Shown here piece by piece: positions 15,798-26,037 of a DNA stretch of 64,000 nucleotides. Within the stretch, counting starts at the first letter, position 1. Each line of letters starts with the position of its first letter. The DNA lies in assembly GCF_026586795.1 (NCBI RefSeq), contig NZ_JAPFGY010000016.1, positions 1 to 64,000 of the forward strand, given 5' to 3'. A model generated the notes under the pieces. The model saw only the letters and a list, made by a program, of their open reading frames with translations. It did no database searches and was not told where the DNA came from. The DNA comes from Erythrobacter sp. WG (GTDB lineage: Bacteria > Pseudomonadota > Alphaproteobacteria > Sphingomonadales > Sphingomonadaceae). The translations under genes and the position numbers were made by a program.

Positions 15798-17327
15798 GTG
15801 ACCGCTGCCGCGACGACAGGCCTGCCCGAGAACGCCGCCGCCGCCATCGCCGCGCTTGCCCAGGGCAGGCCGTCGCTGGTGTGGCGGCGGATCATCGCCG
15901 ACAGCGACACGCCGGTGGGCGCAGGGCGGCGGCTGATCGTGCCCGGGCGCGGCGACTTCCTGCTCGAGAGTGTCGAGGGCGGCGAGGTGCGCGGGCGTTA
16001 CAGCCTGCTGGGGCTCGACCCCGATCTGGTGTTCCGCGCGCACGGCAACGCCGCCGAGGTCAACCGCGACTGGAAGGCCGACCGCGAAGCCTTCGTCCCG
16101 CTCCCCGGCGATGCGCTCGCCGAACTGCGCGCGCTCGCCGATGCCTGCCGGATCGATCCCCTGCCCGAGGGCCTGCCCCCGGCGCTGGCTTGCCTGGTGG
16201 GCTATCTCGGCTACGAGACGATCGGCCTCGTCGAGACCCTGCCGCGCGCGCCGGACAGCCCGCTCCAGCTTCCCGACATGCTGTTCGTGCGGCCCACGGT
16301 GATCCTGGTGTTCGACGGCCTCACCAACGCGCTGTTCGCGGTCGCGCCGGTGTGGCAGGCCAGCGACCCCGAAGCCGCCGTCGCCCGCGCGGGCGAGCGG
16401 ATCGATGCGACCCTGAGCCAGCTCGGGCAAGCCATGCCAACCGAGAGCCGCGCGGCGCTGCCGGAGAGCCTCCCCGACTTGGCGCCCGTGATCGCGCCCG
16501 ATGACTACAAGGCGATGGCCCTCAAGGCCAAGGACTACATCCTTGCCGGCGACATCTTCCAGGTGGTGCTCGCCCAGCGCTTCACCTGCCCTTTCCCGCT
16601 CCCCCCGCTGGCGCTCTACCGCGCGCTCCGGCGGGTGAACCCTTCGCCCTTCCTCTACTTCCTCGACCTTCCAGGCTTCGCGCTGGTCGGCTCCTCCCCG
16701 GAGATCCTCGTCCGGGTGCGCGAGGGCGAGGTGACGATCCGACCGATCGCCGGCACCCGCCCGCGCGGCAAGACGCGCGAGGAGGATGAGGCCAACGAGG
16801 CCAGCCTCCTCGCCGATCCAAAGGAGCGCGCCGAGCACCTGATGCTGCTCGACCTCGGGCGCAATGACGTAGGGCGCGTGGCGGCCGCGGGGACGGTGGA
16901 GGTGACGGACAGTTTCACCATCGAGCGCTACAGCCACGTCATGCACATCGTCAGCAACGTCGTCGGGCGGCTCGATCCGGCGAAGGACGCGCTCGATGCG
17001 CTCTTTGCAGGCTTCCCCGCCGGCACCGTCTCCGGCGCGCCGAAGATCCGCGCCTGCCAGATCATCGCCGAACTGGAGCCCGAGACGCGCGGCGCCTATG
17101 CCGGTGGCGTCGGCTATTTCGCGCCCGACGGGAGCCTCGATTCCTGCATCGTCCTGCGCACGGCGGTCGTGAAGGAAGGGGTCATGCACGTGCAGGCCGG
17201 AGCCGGGATCGTCGCCGATTCCGACCCTGACTACGAACTCGCCGAATGCCGCGCCAAGGCGGGCGCGCTGATCGCCGCCGCGCGCGAGGCGGTGCGCGTC
17301 GCTGGCGAGCCGGGGTACGGGCAATGA
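15798..17327 (+). CDS. trpE: Anthranilate synthase component I
   Basis: A 509-residue chorismate-utilising subunit that makes anthranilate from chorismate with ammonia delivered by TrpG, the first step of tryptophan synthesis. The N-terminal regulatory motif LLES (residues 55-58), which binds feedback-inhibiting tryptophan, is intact. The catalytic domain has IAGTRPRGKTREEDEANE, LLDLGRNDVGRV and GAPKIRACQIIAELEP. The GTG at 15798, eight bases after the ppiD stop, gives the family N-terminus. The stop overlaps the next ATG (ATGA). No leader peptide rich in Trp codons is seen upstream, so attenuation is not evident. Confidence 0.95.
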   Translation: MTAAATTGLPENAAAAIAALAQGRPSLVWRRIIADSDTPVGAGRRLIVPGRGDFLLESVEGGEVRGRYSLLGLDPDLVFRAHGNAAEVNRDWKADREAFVPLPGDALAELRALADACRIDPLPEGLPPALACLVGYLGYETIGLVETLPRAPDSPLQLPDMLFVRPTVILVFDGLTNALFAVAPVWQASDPEAAVARAGERIDATLSQLGQAMPTESRAALPESLPDLAPVIAPDDYKAMALKAKDYILAGDIFQVVLAQRFTCPFPLPPLALYRALRRVNPSPFLYFLDLPGFALVGSSPEILVRVREGEVTIRPIAGTRPRGKTREEDEANEASLLADPKERAEHLMLLDLGRNDVGRVAAAGTVEVTDSFTIERYSHVMHIVSNVVGRLDPAKDALDALFAGFPAGTVSGAPKIRACQIIAELEPETRGAYAGGVGYFAPDGSLDSCIVLRTAVVKEGVMHVQAGAGIVADSDPDYELAECRAKAGALIAAAREAVRVAGEPGYGQ

Positions 17328-18208
17328 AGCGCCTCGCCCGCCTCGCCCGCCTCACCGCCCTCGCGCTCGCGCTGTCCGGCTGCTCGGAAAGCCCCGAAGG
17401 CCAGCCCGTCACCCGCACCGTGCTCGACGGCAAGGGCATCATCGAGGCGCCCTCGCCCGATCCGACGTCAGAGGCGAGCCCGGCGCCCGATCTCGGCCCC
17501 TCGGCCTGCGAGAGCGTCACCTTCGAGGGCGTGCCCCTCACCCACTGCATCGCCGATCCCGCGCGGCACCGCATCCGCATGGCGAACCTCGGGCCGGACA
17601 GGCAGCCCTATGCCAGCCTCGCCAAGTTCGCCGCCACGGTCGATCCCGCCACCATCGCCTTCGCCATGAACGGCGGAATGTATGGCGATGATTTGAGGGC
17701 GATCGGCTACTACGTCGAGAAGGGCGAGCGGCTGAAGGAGCTCGACCGTGGGCAAGGCACCGGCAATTTCTACATGAAGCCCAACGGCGTGTTCTTCGGC
17801 AGCGGGGGCAGCTGGCGGGTGCTGGGCAGCAACACCTTCTTCGACACCGTCGGCGAACGGCCCGAATTCGGCACCCAGTCGGGCCCGCTGCTGCTGGTGG
17901 ACGGCAAGCTCCATCCCGAGATCCAGGACAACGGCCCCTCGCGCGCGGTCCGCAACGGCGTGGGCGTGGATGCCGCCGGCAAGGCGCATTTCGTCATCAG
18001 CGATGCGCCGATCAGCTTCGGCCAGCTCGCCCGCTATTTCCGCGACGTGCTCAAGGTGCGAAACGCGCTCTATCTCGACGGCGCGGTCTCGAGCCTGTGG
18101 GACCCGGCGGGCGGGCGGCAGGACGGCGGCCGCGTCGGCCCGATCATCGTCGTGACCAAGCGGCAGATGGCGGCATCGCAGCCAGCGGCAGGGACACCGG
18201 CACCATGA
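17324..18208 (+). CDS. Phosphodiester glycosidase (NAGPA/DUF2233) family lipoprotein
   Basis: A 294-residue predicted lipoprotein: a basic N-terminus, a hydrophobic stretch and a lipobox ALSGC with Cys20. The mature part contains the NAGPA-domain hallmarks [48 protein letters not shown] and [14 protein letters not shown]. Members cleave N-acetylglucosamine or related phosphodiester bonds; the bacterial substrates are mostly unknown. It sits between trpE and trpG with 4-base overlaps on both sides, so it is co-translated with tryptophan genes although it should act in the cell envelope. The family assignment is good; the role is unknown. Confidence 0.85.
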   Translation: MKRLARLARLTALALALSGCSESPEGQPVTRTVLDGKGIIEAPSPDPTSEASPAPDLGPSACESVTFEGVPLTHCIADPARHRIRMANLGPDRQPYASLAKFAATVDPATIAFAMNGGMYGDDLRAIGYYVEKGERLKELDRGQGTGNFYMKPNGVFFGSGGSWRVLGSNTFFDTVGERPEFGTQSGPLLLVDGKLHPEIQDNGPSRAVRNGVGVDAAGKAHFVISDAPISFGQLARYFRDVLKVRNALYLDGAVSSLWDPAGGRQDGGRVGPIIVVTKRQMAASQPAAGTPAP

Positions 18209-18816
18209 TTCTCGTCATCGACAATTACGACAGCTTCACCTTCAACCTCGTCCATTACCTGATGGAGCTGGGCGCCGAGGTGCGGGTCGAGCGCAACGAC
18301 GCGCTGACCGCCGCCGAGGCGCTGCGGACGAACGCGGCGGGCTTTCTCATCTCCCCCGGCCCCTGCACGCCGAACGAGGCCGGGATCAGCCTCGATCTGG
18401 TCGCGGCCTGTGCCGATGCGGCAAGGCCGCTGATGGGCGTGTGCCTCGGGCATCAGGCGATCGGGCAGCATTTCGGCGGAACGGTACAGCGCGGCGGGCT
18501 GATGCATGGCAAGACCTCGCCCGTGACGCATGACGGGACGGGGGTTTTTGCGGGCCTGCCTTCGCCGTTCATCGCCACGCGCTACCACAGCCTCGAGGTG
18601 GTGGATGTGCCGGAAGAGCTCGTCGCCAACGCCCATGCCGAAACGCCCGGCGCCGATCACCCCAGCTGTATGGGCTTCCGCCATGCCTCGCTCCCGATCC
18701 ATTCGGTGCAGTTCCACCCGGAAAGCATCGCCACCGAACACGGTCACGCGCTCCTCGCCAATTTCCTGCGCGCCTGCGGGATGGCGCCCGTCCTTCCCGA
18801 GGCATTGCGCGCATGA
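18205..18816 (+). CDS. trpG: Anthranilate synthase component II (glutamine amidotransferase)
   Basis: A 203-residue class I glutaminase that supplies ammonia to TrpE, and possibly also to aminodeoxychorismate synthase. The N-terminal [18 protein letters not shown], oxyanion motif [11 protein letters not shown], nucleophile Cys80 in [11 protein letters not shown] and the His-Glu pair in VQFHPESI are all present. The ATG overlaps the stop of the upstream lipoprotein gene, and its own stop overlaps trpD. Separation from trpE by an unrelated gene is unusual. Confidence 0.95.
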   Translation: MILVIDNYDSFTFNLVHYLMELGAEVRVERNDALTAAEALRTNAAGFLISPGPCTPNEAGISLDLVAACADAARPLMGVCLGHQAIGQHFGGTVQRGGLMHGKTSPVTHDGTGVFAGLPSPFIATRYHSLEVVDVPEELVANAHAETPGADHPSCMGFRHASLPIHSVQFHPESIATEHGHALLANFLRACGMAPVLPEALRA

Positions 18817-19808
18817 GCCTGCTCCCCGCCATCACCCCCGCCCCCATGACCGAGCCCGAGGCCGAGGCGGCCTTCGGCGTCGTCCTCGACGGGGCGCCCT
18901 CGGAAGAAGCGATCGCGCAGTTCCTCGTCGCCCTCTCGGAACGCGGCGAGACCGCCGACGAGATCGCCGGCGCGGCGCGGGCCTTGCGGGCGCGGCTGAT
19001 CCCCATCGACGCACCCGCCGGGGCGATCGACGTCTGCGGCACGGGGGGCGATGGGCATCACACCCTCAACGTCTCGACCGCCGTCAGCCTGGTGGTCGCG
19101 GCAAGCGGCGTACCGGTCGCCAAGCACGGCAACCGCGCCGCCTCTTCGAAGGCGGGAGCGGCGGATACGCTCGAAGCGCTCGGCCTCGACATGGACGCCG
19201 CCGGGCGCACGGCGGAAAAGACCCTCGCCGCAATCGGCATCTGCTTCCTCTTCGCCAAGAACCACCACCCGGCGATGGCGCGCATCCAGCCCATCCGGCA
19301 GCGGATCGGCAAGCGCACGATCTTCAACCTGATGGGCCCCTTGTCGAACCCCGCGCGCGTGGAAAGCCAGCTGATCGGCATCGCCCGCCCGGCCTACGTC
19401 CCCATCTATGCCGGCGCGATGGCACGGCTCGGCACGGGGCGCTCGCTGATCGTCTCGGGCGACGAGGGGCTGGACGAGCTGAGCATCGCGGGCGGCAACG
19501 AGGTGGCGGTGGTGACGGGCAACACCTTCCGGATGAAGCGGATCGCAGTGGACGCGGCGGGCCTGCCCCATGCGCCCATCGAGGCGATCCGGGGCGACGA
19601 TGCGAAACATAATGCGGCGGCCCTGAAGGCCCTGCTGATGGGCACCCCCGGGCCCTATCGCGACGCGGTGCTGTTCAACGCGGCCGGCGCGCTGACCGTC
19701 GCCGGGCGCGGCGGCGACTGGCGCGAAAGGGCGGCGATGGCCGCCGAGGCGCTGGACTCGGGCGCGGCCCTGGCGCTGCTCGACAAGTGGATCGCGCTCG
19801 CCAGATAA
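18813..19808 (+). CDS. trpD: Anthranilate phosphoribosyltransferase
   Basis: A 331-residue enzyme that transfers phosphoribose from PRPP to anthranilate. The PRPP/Mg motif [17 protein letters not shown], the anthranilate-tunnel motif [21 protein letters not shown] and the segment [19 protein letters not shown] are typical. The ATGA overlap with trpG shows coupling. About 88 bases containing a palindromic repeat separate it from trpC. Confidence 0.95.
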   Translation: MSLLPAITPAPMTEPEAEAAFGVVLDGAPSEEAIAQFLVALSERGETADEIAGAARALRARLIPIDAPAGAIDVCGTGGDGHHTLNVSTAVSLVVAASGVPVAKHGNRAASSKAGAADTLEALGLDMDAAGRTAEKTLAAIGICFLFAKNHHPAMARIQPIRQRIGKRTIFNLMGPLSNPARVESQLIGIARPAYVPIYAGAMARLGTGRSLIVSGDEGLDELSIAGGNEVAVVTGNTFRMKRIAVDAAGLPHAPIEAIRGDDAKHNAAALKALLMGTPGPYRDAVLFNAAGALTVAGRGGDWRERAAMAAEALDSGAALALLDKWIALAR

Positions 19809-19816
19809 CACCCATC

Positions 19817-19881
19817 CCGTCCGTGTCGAGCGACGTCGAGATACACCGCACGGGCCTCTCGACTTCGCTCGAGGCGAACGG
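19817..19881. repeat. REP/BIME-like palindromic repeat between trpD and trpC
   Basis: The ends are inverted (CCGTCCG at 19817 and CGAACGG at 19875). The inner palindrome CCTCTCGACTTCGCTCGAGG covers most of the right half. The same element, expanded, lies between trpC and moaC. Such short dispersed palindromes are common in sphingomonad genomes and may stabilise or partly terminate operon mRNA. Confidence 0.7.
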
Positions 19882-19896
19882 CAAAGGCATGAGACC

Positions 19897-20688
19897 ATGA
19901 ACAAGCTCGAGGAAATCTGCGCCACCAAGCGCGAGGAAGTCGCCGCCCGCAAGGCCGCGATGACCACCGCCGCGCTCGCCGAAGCCGCCGCCGCGCAAGA
20001 CCCTCCGCGCGGCTTCGAGGCCGCCCTGCGCGCGCGCGCCGCCTCCGGCTTTGCCCTGATCGCCGAGATCAAGAAGGCGAGCCCGTCGAAGGGCCTGATC
20101 CGCGCCGACTTTCGCCCGGCCGACCACGCCCGGGCCTATCAAGAGGGCGGCGCCGCCTGCCTCTCGGTCCTCACCGACGCGCCCTATTTCCAGGGCCACG
20201 AGGACTACCTCGTGCAGGCACGCGCCGCTTGCAATCTGCCCGTCCTGCGCAAGGACTTCATGGTCGACCCCTGGCAATGCCTCGAGGCCCGCGCCATCGG
20301 CGCCGACGCGATCCTCATCATCGTCGCTGCCCTGTCCGACGCGCAGATGGCCGAGATCGAGGCGGCGGCGCGCGAGCACGGCATGGACGTCCTCGTCGAG
20401 GTCCATGACGAGGCCGAGATGGCCCGCGCCGCCGCACACCTCCGCTCGCGCCTCATCGGGGTCAACAACCGCGACCTCCGGACCTTCACCACCGACCTCG
20501 CCACCACCGAGCGCCTCGCCCCCCTCGCCCCCGAAGGCACGCTGCTGGTCGGCGAAAGCGGGATCGCCACCCGCGCCGACTGCGACCGCCTCGCCGCCCA
20601 TGGGGTGCGCACCTTCCTCGTCGGCGAGAGCCTGATGCGGGCTGACGATATCGCCGCCGCCACCCGCGCGCTGATCGGCGCCGACTAG
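19897..20688 (+). CDS. trpC: Indole-3-glycerol phosphate synthase
   Basis: A 263-residue TIM-barrel enzyme that closes the indole ring from CdRP. Recognisable motifs are [16 protein letters not shown] (catalytic lysine and substrate phosphate contacts), [39 protein letters not shown] and [12 protein letters not shown]. It is monofunctional, not fused to TrpF. It continues the trp operon after a repeat-containing 88-base gap. trpF, trpB and trpA are not in the window. Confidence 0.95.
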   Translation: MNKLEEICATKREEVAARKAAMTTAALAEAAAAQDPPRGFEAALRARAASGFALIAEIKKASPSKGLIRADFRPADHARAYQEGGAACLSVLTDAPYFQGHEDYLVQARAACNLPVLRKDFMVDPWQCLEARAIGADAILIIVAALSDAQMAEIEAAAREHGMDVLVEVHDEAEMARAAAHLRSRLIGVNNRDLRTFTTDLATTERLAPLAPEGTLLVGESGIATRADCDRLAAHGVRTFLVGESLMRADDIAAATRALIGAD

Positions 20689-20695
20689 CACGGAC

Positions 20696-20799
20696 CCGTT
20701 CGTGTCGAGCCCTTCGGCAGGCTCAGGGCAGGCAGCCGACATTCTGTCGTCAGTCGAGACACCATGCACCGGCCTCTCGACTTTGCTCGAGGCGAACGG
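20696..20799. repeat. REP/BIME-like palindromic repeat between trpC and moaC
   Basis: Outer inverted ends CCGTTCG (20696) and CGAACGG (20793) enclose the motif CCCTTCGGCAGGCTCAGGGC and the palindrome CCTCTCGACTTTGCTCGAGG. It is an expanded version of the trpD-trpC repeat, differing by an internal insertion of about 40 bases. It ends directly against the moaC Shine-Dalgarno (TAGGAGG at 20800-20806). Confidence 0.75.
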
Positions 20800-20811
20800 A
20801 TAGGAGGGCCC

Positions 20812-21297
20812 ATGACCAAGCTCACCCACCTCGACGAGACCGGCGCCGCGCGGATGGTCGACGTCGGCGGAAAGGCCGAGACGCAGCGTCGCGCCGTCGC
20901 CAGCGGGCGCATCGCCATGTCGCCGCAGGCCCTCGCCGCGATCCGCGACGGCAACGCCCCCAAAGGCGACGTCCTCGCCGCCGCGCGCATCGCCGGGATC
21001 ATGGCCGCGAAGCGCACCGGCGAGCTCATCCCGCTGTGCCACCCCCTCGGGCTCGAGGCGGTGACGGTCGACTTTGCCTTCGAGGAGAGCGACGGCGCCC
21101 ATGCGATCCGTGTCACCGCCACCGCCTCCCTCACCGGCAAGACCGGGGTGGAAATGGAAGCGATGACAGCCGCTTCGATCGCACTCCTGACAATCTACGA
21201 CATGGCCAAGGCCGTCGACAAGGGCATGGTCATTGCCGACCTCCGCCTCGTCGAAAAGACCGGCGGCAAGTCGGGCGACTGGCGGGCGGAACCGTGA
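20812..21297 (+). CDS. moaC: Cyclic pyranopterin monophosphate synthase
   Basis: A 161-residue enzyme of molybdenum cofactor synthesis that, with MoaA, turns GTP into cyclic pyranopterin monophosphate. The N-terminal [17 protein letters not shown], the active-site [13 protein letters not shown] and the C-terminal [26 protein letters not shown] are textbook MoaC. The ATG at 20812 follows a strong TAGGAGG. Its stop overlaps the GTG of moeA (GTGA). It appears to be transcribed with trpC. Confidence 0.95.
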   Translation: MTKLTHLDETGAARMVDVGGKAETQRRAVASGRIAMSPQALAAIRDGNAPKGDVLAAARIAGIMAAKRTGELIPLCHPLGLEAVTVDFAFEESDGAHAIRVTATASLTGKTGVEMEAMTAASIALLTIYDMAKAVDKGMVIADLRLVEKTGGKSGDWRAEP

Positions 21298-22496
21298 GCG
21301 CACTACCGCCGCCGCTCGCGCTCGAGGAAGCGCAGGCCCGCCTGCTCGCCCTCGCCCCGCGGATCGCGGCCGAGACCGTCCCCGCCGAGACCGCGCTCGG
21401 CCGCGTGCTCGCCGAGGACCTTCTCGCCGCCCGCACCCAGCCCCCGGCCGACCTTTCGGCGATGGACGGCTATGCCCTCGGCGAAGGCGAAGGCCCCTGG
21501 CGGCTCGTCGGGGAAAGCCGCGCGGGCGCGCCCTATCGCGAGGTGCTGGGAGAAGGCGAGGCGGCGCGGATCTCGACCGGGGCGATGGTGCCGCCGGGTG
21601 CGGGCCGCATCCTGATGCAGGAGGACGCGGTCGACACCGATGGCATCATCGCCGCCACCGAAGTCCCCCCGCCCGGCCGCCACATCCGCCCGCGCGGGCT
21701 GGATTTCCACGCCGGCGACCGGCTGCTCGCGCGCGGCACGCGCCTGACCCCTGCGGCAATCGCGTTGGCGCTGGCCGGCGGGCACGCAAGTCTTCCCGTC
21801 GCCCGCACCCTGCGCGTGGCGGTGCTGGATTCGGGCGACGAGCTCAGCGCCGATCCCGCCGCCTGTCTCCCCCACCAGATCCCGGCGAGCAACGGGGCGA
21901 TGATCGCCGCGATGCTGGGCGAATGGGGCTGCGAGGTTAAGCGCATCGGCCCGGTGCCGGACGATCGCGCCGCGCTCGCCGCCGCGCTGGCGCAGGCGGA
22001 AAGCGCCGACATCCTCGTGACCTCGGGCGGGGCCTCGGTGGGCGATCACGATCTCATCAAGCCCGCGCTTGCCGAATGGGGCGCCGAGACCGACTTCTGG
22101 CGCGTGGCGATCAAGCCCGGCAAGCCGCTGCTGGTGGCGACTCGCCGCCATGCGGAAGGTCACCAGGTGATCCTCGGCCTGCCCGGCAACCCGGTCTCGA
22201 GCTTCGTGACCGCCTTCCTTTTCGCGCTGCCGCTGGTGCGCGCGGCGGCTGGCGAGCGCGCGGCCTTGCCCCGCCCGGTGACGCTCGTGGCGGGCGAGGA
22301 TCTGCCCGCGGTCGGCCCCCGGCGCGAGTTCCTGCGCGCGGTGCGCGAGGGCGATGCGGTGCGGCTCGCCGGATCGCAAGATTCCTCGGCGCTGTCCGCG
22401 CTGGCAGCGGCAGACGCGCTGATCGACCGCCCCGCCCACGCCCCGACGCTCACCGCAGGCACGCCGGTCACGGTCTACCTGCTCCGGAATGGCTGA
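21294..22496 (+). CDS. moeA: Molybdopterin molybdotransferase
   Basis: A 400-residue enzyme that inserts molybdate into adenylylated molybdopterin. Domains in order: an N-terminal segment with the conserved [10 protein letters not shown], the beta-rich domain with [20 protein letters not shown], and the MogA-like domain with VLDSGDEL and [10 protein letters not shown]. The [17 protein letters not shown] and [16 protein letters not shown] motifs follow, then a C-terminal beta domain. The GTG at 21294 overlaps the moaC stop, so the two are co-translated. Confidence 0.95.
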   Translation: MSALPPPLALEEAQARLLALAPRIAAETVPAETALGRVLAEDLLAARTQPPADLSAMDGYALGEGEGPWRLVGESRAGAPYREVLGEGEAARISTGAMVPPGAGRILMQEDAVDTDGIIAATEVPPPGRHIRPRGLDFHAGDRLLARGTRLTPAAIALALAGGHASLPVARTLRVAVLDSGDELSADPAACLPHQIPASNGAMIAAMLGEWGCEVKRIGPVPDDRAALAAALAQAESADILVTSGGASVGDHDLIKPALAEWGAETDFWRVAIKPGKPLLVATRRHAEGHQVILGLPGNPVSSFVTAFLFALPLVRAAAGERAALPRPVTLVAGEDLPAVGPRREFLRAVREGDAVRLAGSQDSSALSALAAADALIDRPAHAPTLTAGTPVTVYLLRNG

Positions 22497-22523
22497 AATG
22501 CTGGCGTTTGCCGCGCGGTCCTG

Positions 22524-22566
22524 TTGACAGCATTCCAACAGTTGCCTAATTGTTCCTTGTTCGTTC
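22524..22566 (+). promoter_or_regulatory. lexA promoter with SOS box
   Basis: TTGACA at 22524-22529 is a consensus -35. TAATTG at 22547-22552 (17-base spacer) is a plausible -10. GTTC-CTTGTTC-GTTC at 22552-22566 is an exact alphaproteobacterial LexA operator (GTTC-N7-GTTC) overlapping the -10/start region. This implies LexA autorepression. The leader to the lexA ATG is about 130 bases. Confidence 0.88.
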
Positions 22567-22702
22567 ACCTTAATGGCGGGCGAAAGTGCAGCAAAGCACC
22601 GCGATTTCATGTCGCACAAGGTGCCTCTTGGCGCACGCAAGGGATTGGCACGGCGCGCCTGACCGGGCGCGGCCGTGGGTGCGACCACAGGAGTTTGGAT
22701 CA

Positions 22703-23383
22703 ATGCTGACCGCAAAACAGCGCGAGCTCATTGTCTTCATTCAAGAACGGCTTGAGGAAACCGGCGTCTCGCCGAGCTTCGAGGAAATGAAGGAAGCGCT
22801 CGATCTCAAAAGCAAGTCGGGTGTGCACCGGCTGATTTCCGCGCTCGAGGAACGCGGTTTCCTGCGCCGCCTGCCCAACCGGGCGCGCGCGCTCGAGGTG
22901 ATCCGCCAGCCCGGCGACACGACCCCGGCCCGCGCAGCGGCCTCAGGCAACGTGGTGCCGATGACCCCGCCGCCCGCCCGCGCAGCCGAACCGGCGAACG
23001 ACGTGATCGAATTGCCGCTGCACGGGCGGATCGCCGCGGGCGCCCCGATCGAGGCGCTCGAGGGCCAGTCGACGCTGCCGGTGCCCGCCGCGCTGCTCGG
23101 GCCCGGCGAGCACTACGCGCTCGAGGTATCGGGGGATTCGATGGTCGAGGCCGGCATCTTCGATGGCGATTTCGCGCTGGTGCGGCGGACCAATACCGCG
23201 CGCGACGGGGAGATCGTCGTCGCGCTGGTGCGCGGCGAGGAGGCGACCTTGAAGTATCTGCGCCGCGAGAACGGGCAGGTGCGGCTCGATCCGGCCAACG
23301 CCTCCTACGACCCGCAATTCTACCGCCCCGACGAGGTCGAGGTGCAGGGCAAGCTCGCCGGCCTGCTGCGCCGCTACCATTGA
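22703..23383 (+). CDS. lexA: LexA repressor
   Basis: A 226-residue SOS-response repressor and self-cleaving serine protease. The N-terminal winged helix (residues 1-68) includes [38 protein letters not shown] Pro/Ala-rich linker of about 30 residues follows. The S24 protease domain has the cleavage site Ala112-Gly113 (GRIAAGAP), nucleophile Ser146 (SGDSMVEAG) and general base Lys184 (ATLKYLRR). The ATG at 22703 follows CAGGAG. It is autoregulated through the upstream GTTC-N7-GTTC site and ends near a rho-independent terminator. Confidence 0.96.
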   Translation: MLTAKQRELIVFIQERLEETGVSPSFEEMKEALDLKSKSGVHRLISALEERGFLRRLPNRARALEVIRQPGDTTPARAAASGNVVPMTPPPARAAEPANDVIELPLHGRIAAGAPIEALEGQSTLPVPAALLGPGEHYALEVSGDSMVEAGIFDGDFALVRRTNTARDGEIVVALVRGEEATLKYLRRENGQVRLDPANASYDPQFYRPDEVEVQGKLAGLLRRYH

Positions 23384-23572
23384 GGCGGCAGCGCCGGGGT
23401 CCGGCGTGCTGACCCTGCCGGTGCGGCCCTTCGGATGGCCGGCAACCGCGCGGCGCCGGTGAGGCCTTTGCGGTCCCGGTGCGGGCCCGCGTTCGGCGGC
23501 TCTGTCCGATCAATGCGCCGGTGAATGGATGATCGCGGGGCCAGGATGACGCTCGGTGTCATGTTGGATTGG

Positions 23573-23599
23573 AAGGGGGCTCTGCGCAGCCCCCTTTTT
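23573..23599 (+). terminator. Rho-independent terminator downstream of lexA
   Basis: The 9-bp stem AAGGGGGCT (23573-23581) pairs with AGCCCCCTT (23588-23596) around a six-base loop and runs into further T residues, then CTTG. The 190 bases between the lexA stop and this hairpin hold no recognisable gene. On the minus strand it also lies beyond the comEC stop and could serve both. Confidence 0.85.
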
Positions 23600-23649
23600 C
23601 TTGCCTGCTGGCACCTCCCAGCCCCCGCTTGACCCTCGCCATACCCCGG

Positions 23650-25938
23650 CTAGCCCCCGCCTAGACCCGCCTCAGCCCTGCCTCGCCGGCGGGGGCGGTA
23701 TTCCCCAACATCGCCCTGCTCCGGGACGCGCCACCAGCCATGCTCGCCCTGGCTGTCGGCGACGCTGGTGATGCGGCCCGCCGCCAGATCGAGGGCGAGC
23801 CCGCCGCTGCGCTCGAGGTGGCGGCGGTCGGCCTTGAGCCAGCGCGGGCGGCAGGCGCGGGGCAGAAAGCGTTCCGAAACAACGATATCCGCCTCGGCGC
23901 AGGCGGCGACGAGATCGCGCCATTCGACCCGGTCCCGGCCCCGGCCGAGCAGCAGCACCCACTCTCTCCCGCCCCGCTCGAGCCGCACCGTGCAGAACGC
24001 CGAGGAGCAGCGCGCCCCCGGCCAGTCGGCGAGCGGCAAGGGTTCGGCCGCGACCCCGGCGAGCTCCATCAGGTTGCCCTGGGTGTAGGACGAGCGGCTG
24101 TCGCGCAGGGCGAGAAGCCGCCGCTGTCCATCAGGACCGGGCACCGTGATCCCCACCTGCCGCCCGTCCCCCGCGATCAGCACGTCCGGCACCGGAGCGG
24201 CCGCGGCCAGCACCGTGCCGAGGGCAATCGGGACCAGTCCGGCGAGGCGCGCCCGGCCGCTCCACAAGGCCAGCCACAGGCCCCCGGCCGAAAACAGCGC
24301 GGCGACGAGGCCGCTCATCTGCGGCATCAGACGGACCGCCCCGGCAAGGCCGGCAGTCCGGTGCGCGAGCCACAGCAGCGCTGCGAGCGCCTGCTCGACC
24401 ACCCACCAGACGGGCGCCCCAGCCCCGACGGTGTCGGCAAGAAAGCCGAGTGCGATCAAAGGCATGGCGATGAAGGTCACGAGCGGGATGGCGACTACGT
24501 TGGCGATCGCACCATACATCCCGGCGCGGTGAAAGTGGTAGAGCACGATCGGCATCAGGGCGAGCTCGATCACCACTCCGGTGACGAACAGCATCACCGC
24601 ATTGCGCCCCAGACGAGCGAGCCAGGACTCCTCGCGCGGGGCGAGGAAGGCGCGGACCGGGCTTGCGTTCGACAGGGCGATCAGCGCCACCACTGCGGTG
24701 AAGCTCATCTGGAAGCTCGGCCCGATCGCGCTCTCTGGCCACAGCAGCAGCACGAAGCCGGCGGCGAGCGCAAGCATCCGCATCGAGAGCGCATCGCGCC
24801 CCAATGCCAGCGCGCCGAGCACCAGCAGCGCCGCGACGCAGCTCCGGATCGTCGGCACCTCTGCGCCTGTCAGCAGCGTGTAGCCGATCCCCGCAAGCGC
24901 GCCGCCCGCAGCCGCCACCACGGGCAGCCGCACCCGGAGCGCGATCGCCGGCAACAGGGCCAGCAGGCGCATCACCGCGAAATAGGCCGCGGCGATCACC
25001 GCGCTGACATGAAGGCCGCTGATCGAGAGAAGATGCGTGAGGCCCGCATCGCGCATCGCCGCCGCGTCCGCCTCGGTGATCCCTCCGCGATCACCGCTCG
25101 CAAAGGCCGCGGCGATCGCGCCGGGCGAGCCGGGCACCCGGGCACGGACGTGCTCGGCGATAGCCCGCTGCAGCGAGGCGATGCCTCCGCTCGGCGGGGC
25201 CGGGCTAAGCACCGTCACCGGGCCGATCACGGTGCCGGTCGCCGCGAGACCCTGGAACCACGCGGCGCGGGCGAAATCGTAGCTTCCGGGCAGCATCGGG
25301 TGCGCCGGCGGCATCAGGCGCGCACGCAGCCGCACCACCGCGCCCTCGCCAAGGCGCGCGGGAATCCGCCCTCCCGTGAACCGGTCGAGGGGCACATTGA
25401 CCCGCACCTTGTGCGCCGCCTCGCCGCTCGCCGCGCGCATCGCGAGGGTGAGCCTGAGGCGCCCCTCGGCGGGCTGGTCCTCGCGTTCGAGCACAAGGCC
25501 GTCGATGGTGGCGACCATCGGCCGATCGATCGGCTCGGCGCCGACCAGAGCTGACCGGGCCCAGATCACCGCCACCCCGCAGGCGAACACCAACCCGCAG
25601 GCGATGACCGCAAGCCGCAGGTTGGCGCGGGTTTCGTCGGCGCGGCTCGCGAGGGGCCACACCGCCAGGGCGCCGAGCGCCACCCCGACCCCGGCCGCCA
25701 TGGCGAGGCCCCATTGCCACGGATGGGGCAGCGCGAACCAGGCGAGGATGCCGGCGACGAAGATCACCGCCAGCCACGGGGCGCGGTCGAAGCCGGCCTC
25801 GCCGAGGAACCGCTCCGCCGCATCGCCCGCCCGCATCCGCCCGAGCGCGGCGGCGGTGCTGGACAAGCCGCGCGCTCTTTGCCAAGGGCGCGGCGTCGGT
25901 TTCCCGGCGGCGGGTGCGCCGCCGGGCTCCTCCCCCAT
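23650..25938 (-). CDS. comEC: ComEC/Rec2-family DNA uptake channel
   Basis: A 762-residue polytopic inner-membrane protein expected to move transformed single-stranded DNA into the cytoplasm. An N-terminal DUF4131-type segment with two early helices precedes the Competence domain, marked by [18 protein letters not shown], and a run of about eight to ten further helices. The C-terminal domain at the position of the metallo-beta-lactamase domain lacks the HxHxDH metal motif, as seen in several alphaproteobacterial ComEC proteins. The ATG at 25938 is preceded by GGAGG six bases upstream. A frame open much further upstream overlaps gltX and is a shadow. It is divergent from gltX. Confidence 0.88.
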   Translation of the reverse strand: MGEEPGGAPAAGKPTPRPWQRARGLSSTAAALGRMRAGDAAERFLGEAGFDRAPWLAVIFVAGILAWFALPHPWQWGLAMAAGVGVALGALAVWPLASRADETRANLRLAVIACGLVFACGVAVIWARSALVGAEPIDRPMVATIDGLVLEREDQPAEGRLRLTLAMRAASGEAAHKVRVNVPLDRFTGGRIPARLGEGAVVRLRARLMPPAHPMLPGSYDFARAAWFQGLAATGTVIGPVTVLSPAPPSGGIASLQRAIAEHVRARVPGSPGAIAAAFASGDRGGITEADAAAMRDAGLTHLLSISGLHVSAVIAAAYFAVMRLLALLPAIALRVRLPVVAAAGGALAGIGYTLLTGAEVPTIRSCVAALLVLGALALGRDALSMRMLALAAGFVLLLWPESAIGPSFQMSFTAVVALIALSNASPVRAFLAPREESWLARLGRNAVMLFVTGVVIELALMPIVLYHFHRAGMYGAIANVVAIPLVTFIAMPLIALGFLADTVGAGAPVWWVVEQALAALLWLAHRTAGLAGAVRLMPQMSGLVAALFSAGGLWLALWSGRARLAGLVPIALGTVLAAAAPVPDVLIAGDGRQVGITVPGPDGQRRLLALRDSRSSYTQGNLMELAGVAAEPLPLADWPGARCSSAFCTVRLERGGREWVLLLGRGRDRVEWRDLVAACAEADIVVSERFLPRACRPRWLKADRRHLERSGGLALDLAAGRITSVADSQGEHGWWRVPEQGDVGEYRPRRRGRAEAGLGGG

Positions 25939-26037
25939 CGGAACCTCCGGCACATCGCGCATCGGTTGCCCCCCGACCGGCCCGACCGGGACAAACCGGG
26001 GCCGAGCCGGTTGAAAGAGAACAGGAAGTCGAAGCTC

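Noticed and set aside
15600..15800. Trp-codon leader peptide and attenuator before trpE
   Set aside because: The space between ppiD and trpE is eight bases and no short Trp-rich ORF is seen upstream, so classical attenuation is not supported.
15090..17324. 744-codon minus-strand ORF opposite ppiD and trpE
   Set aside because: Antisense shadow; trpE and ppiD on the plus strand have full domain support.
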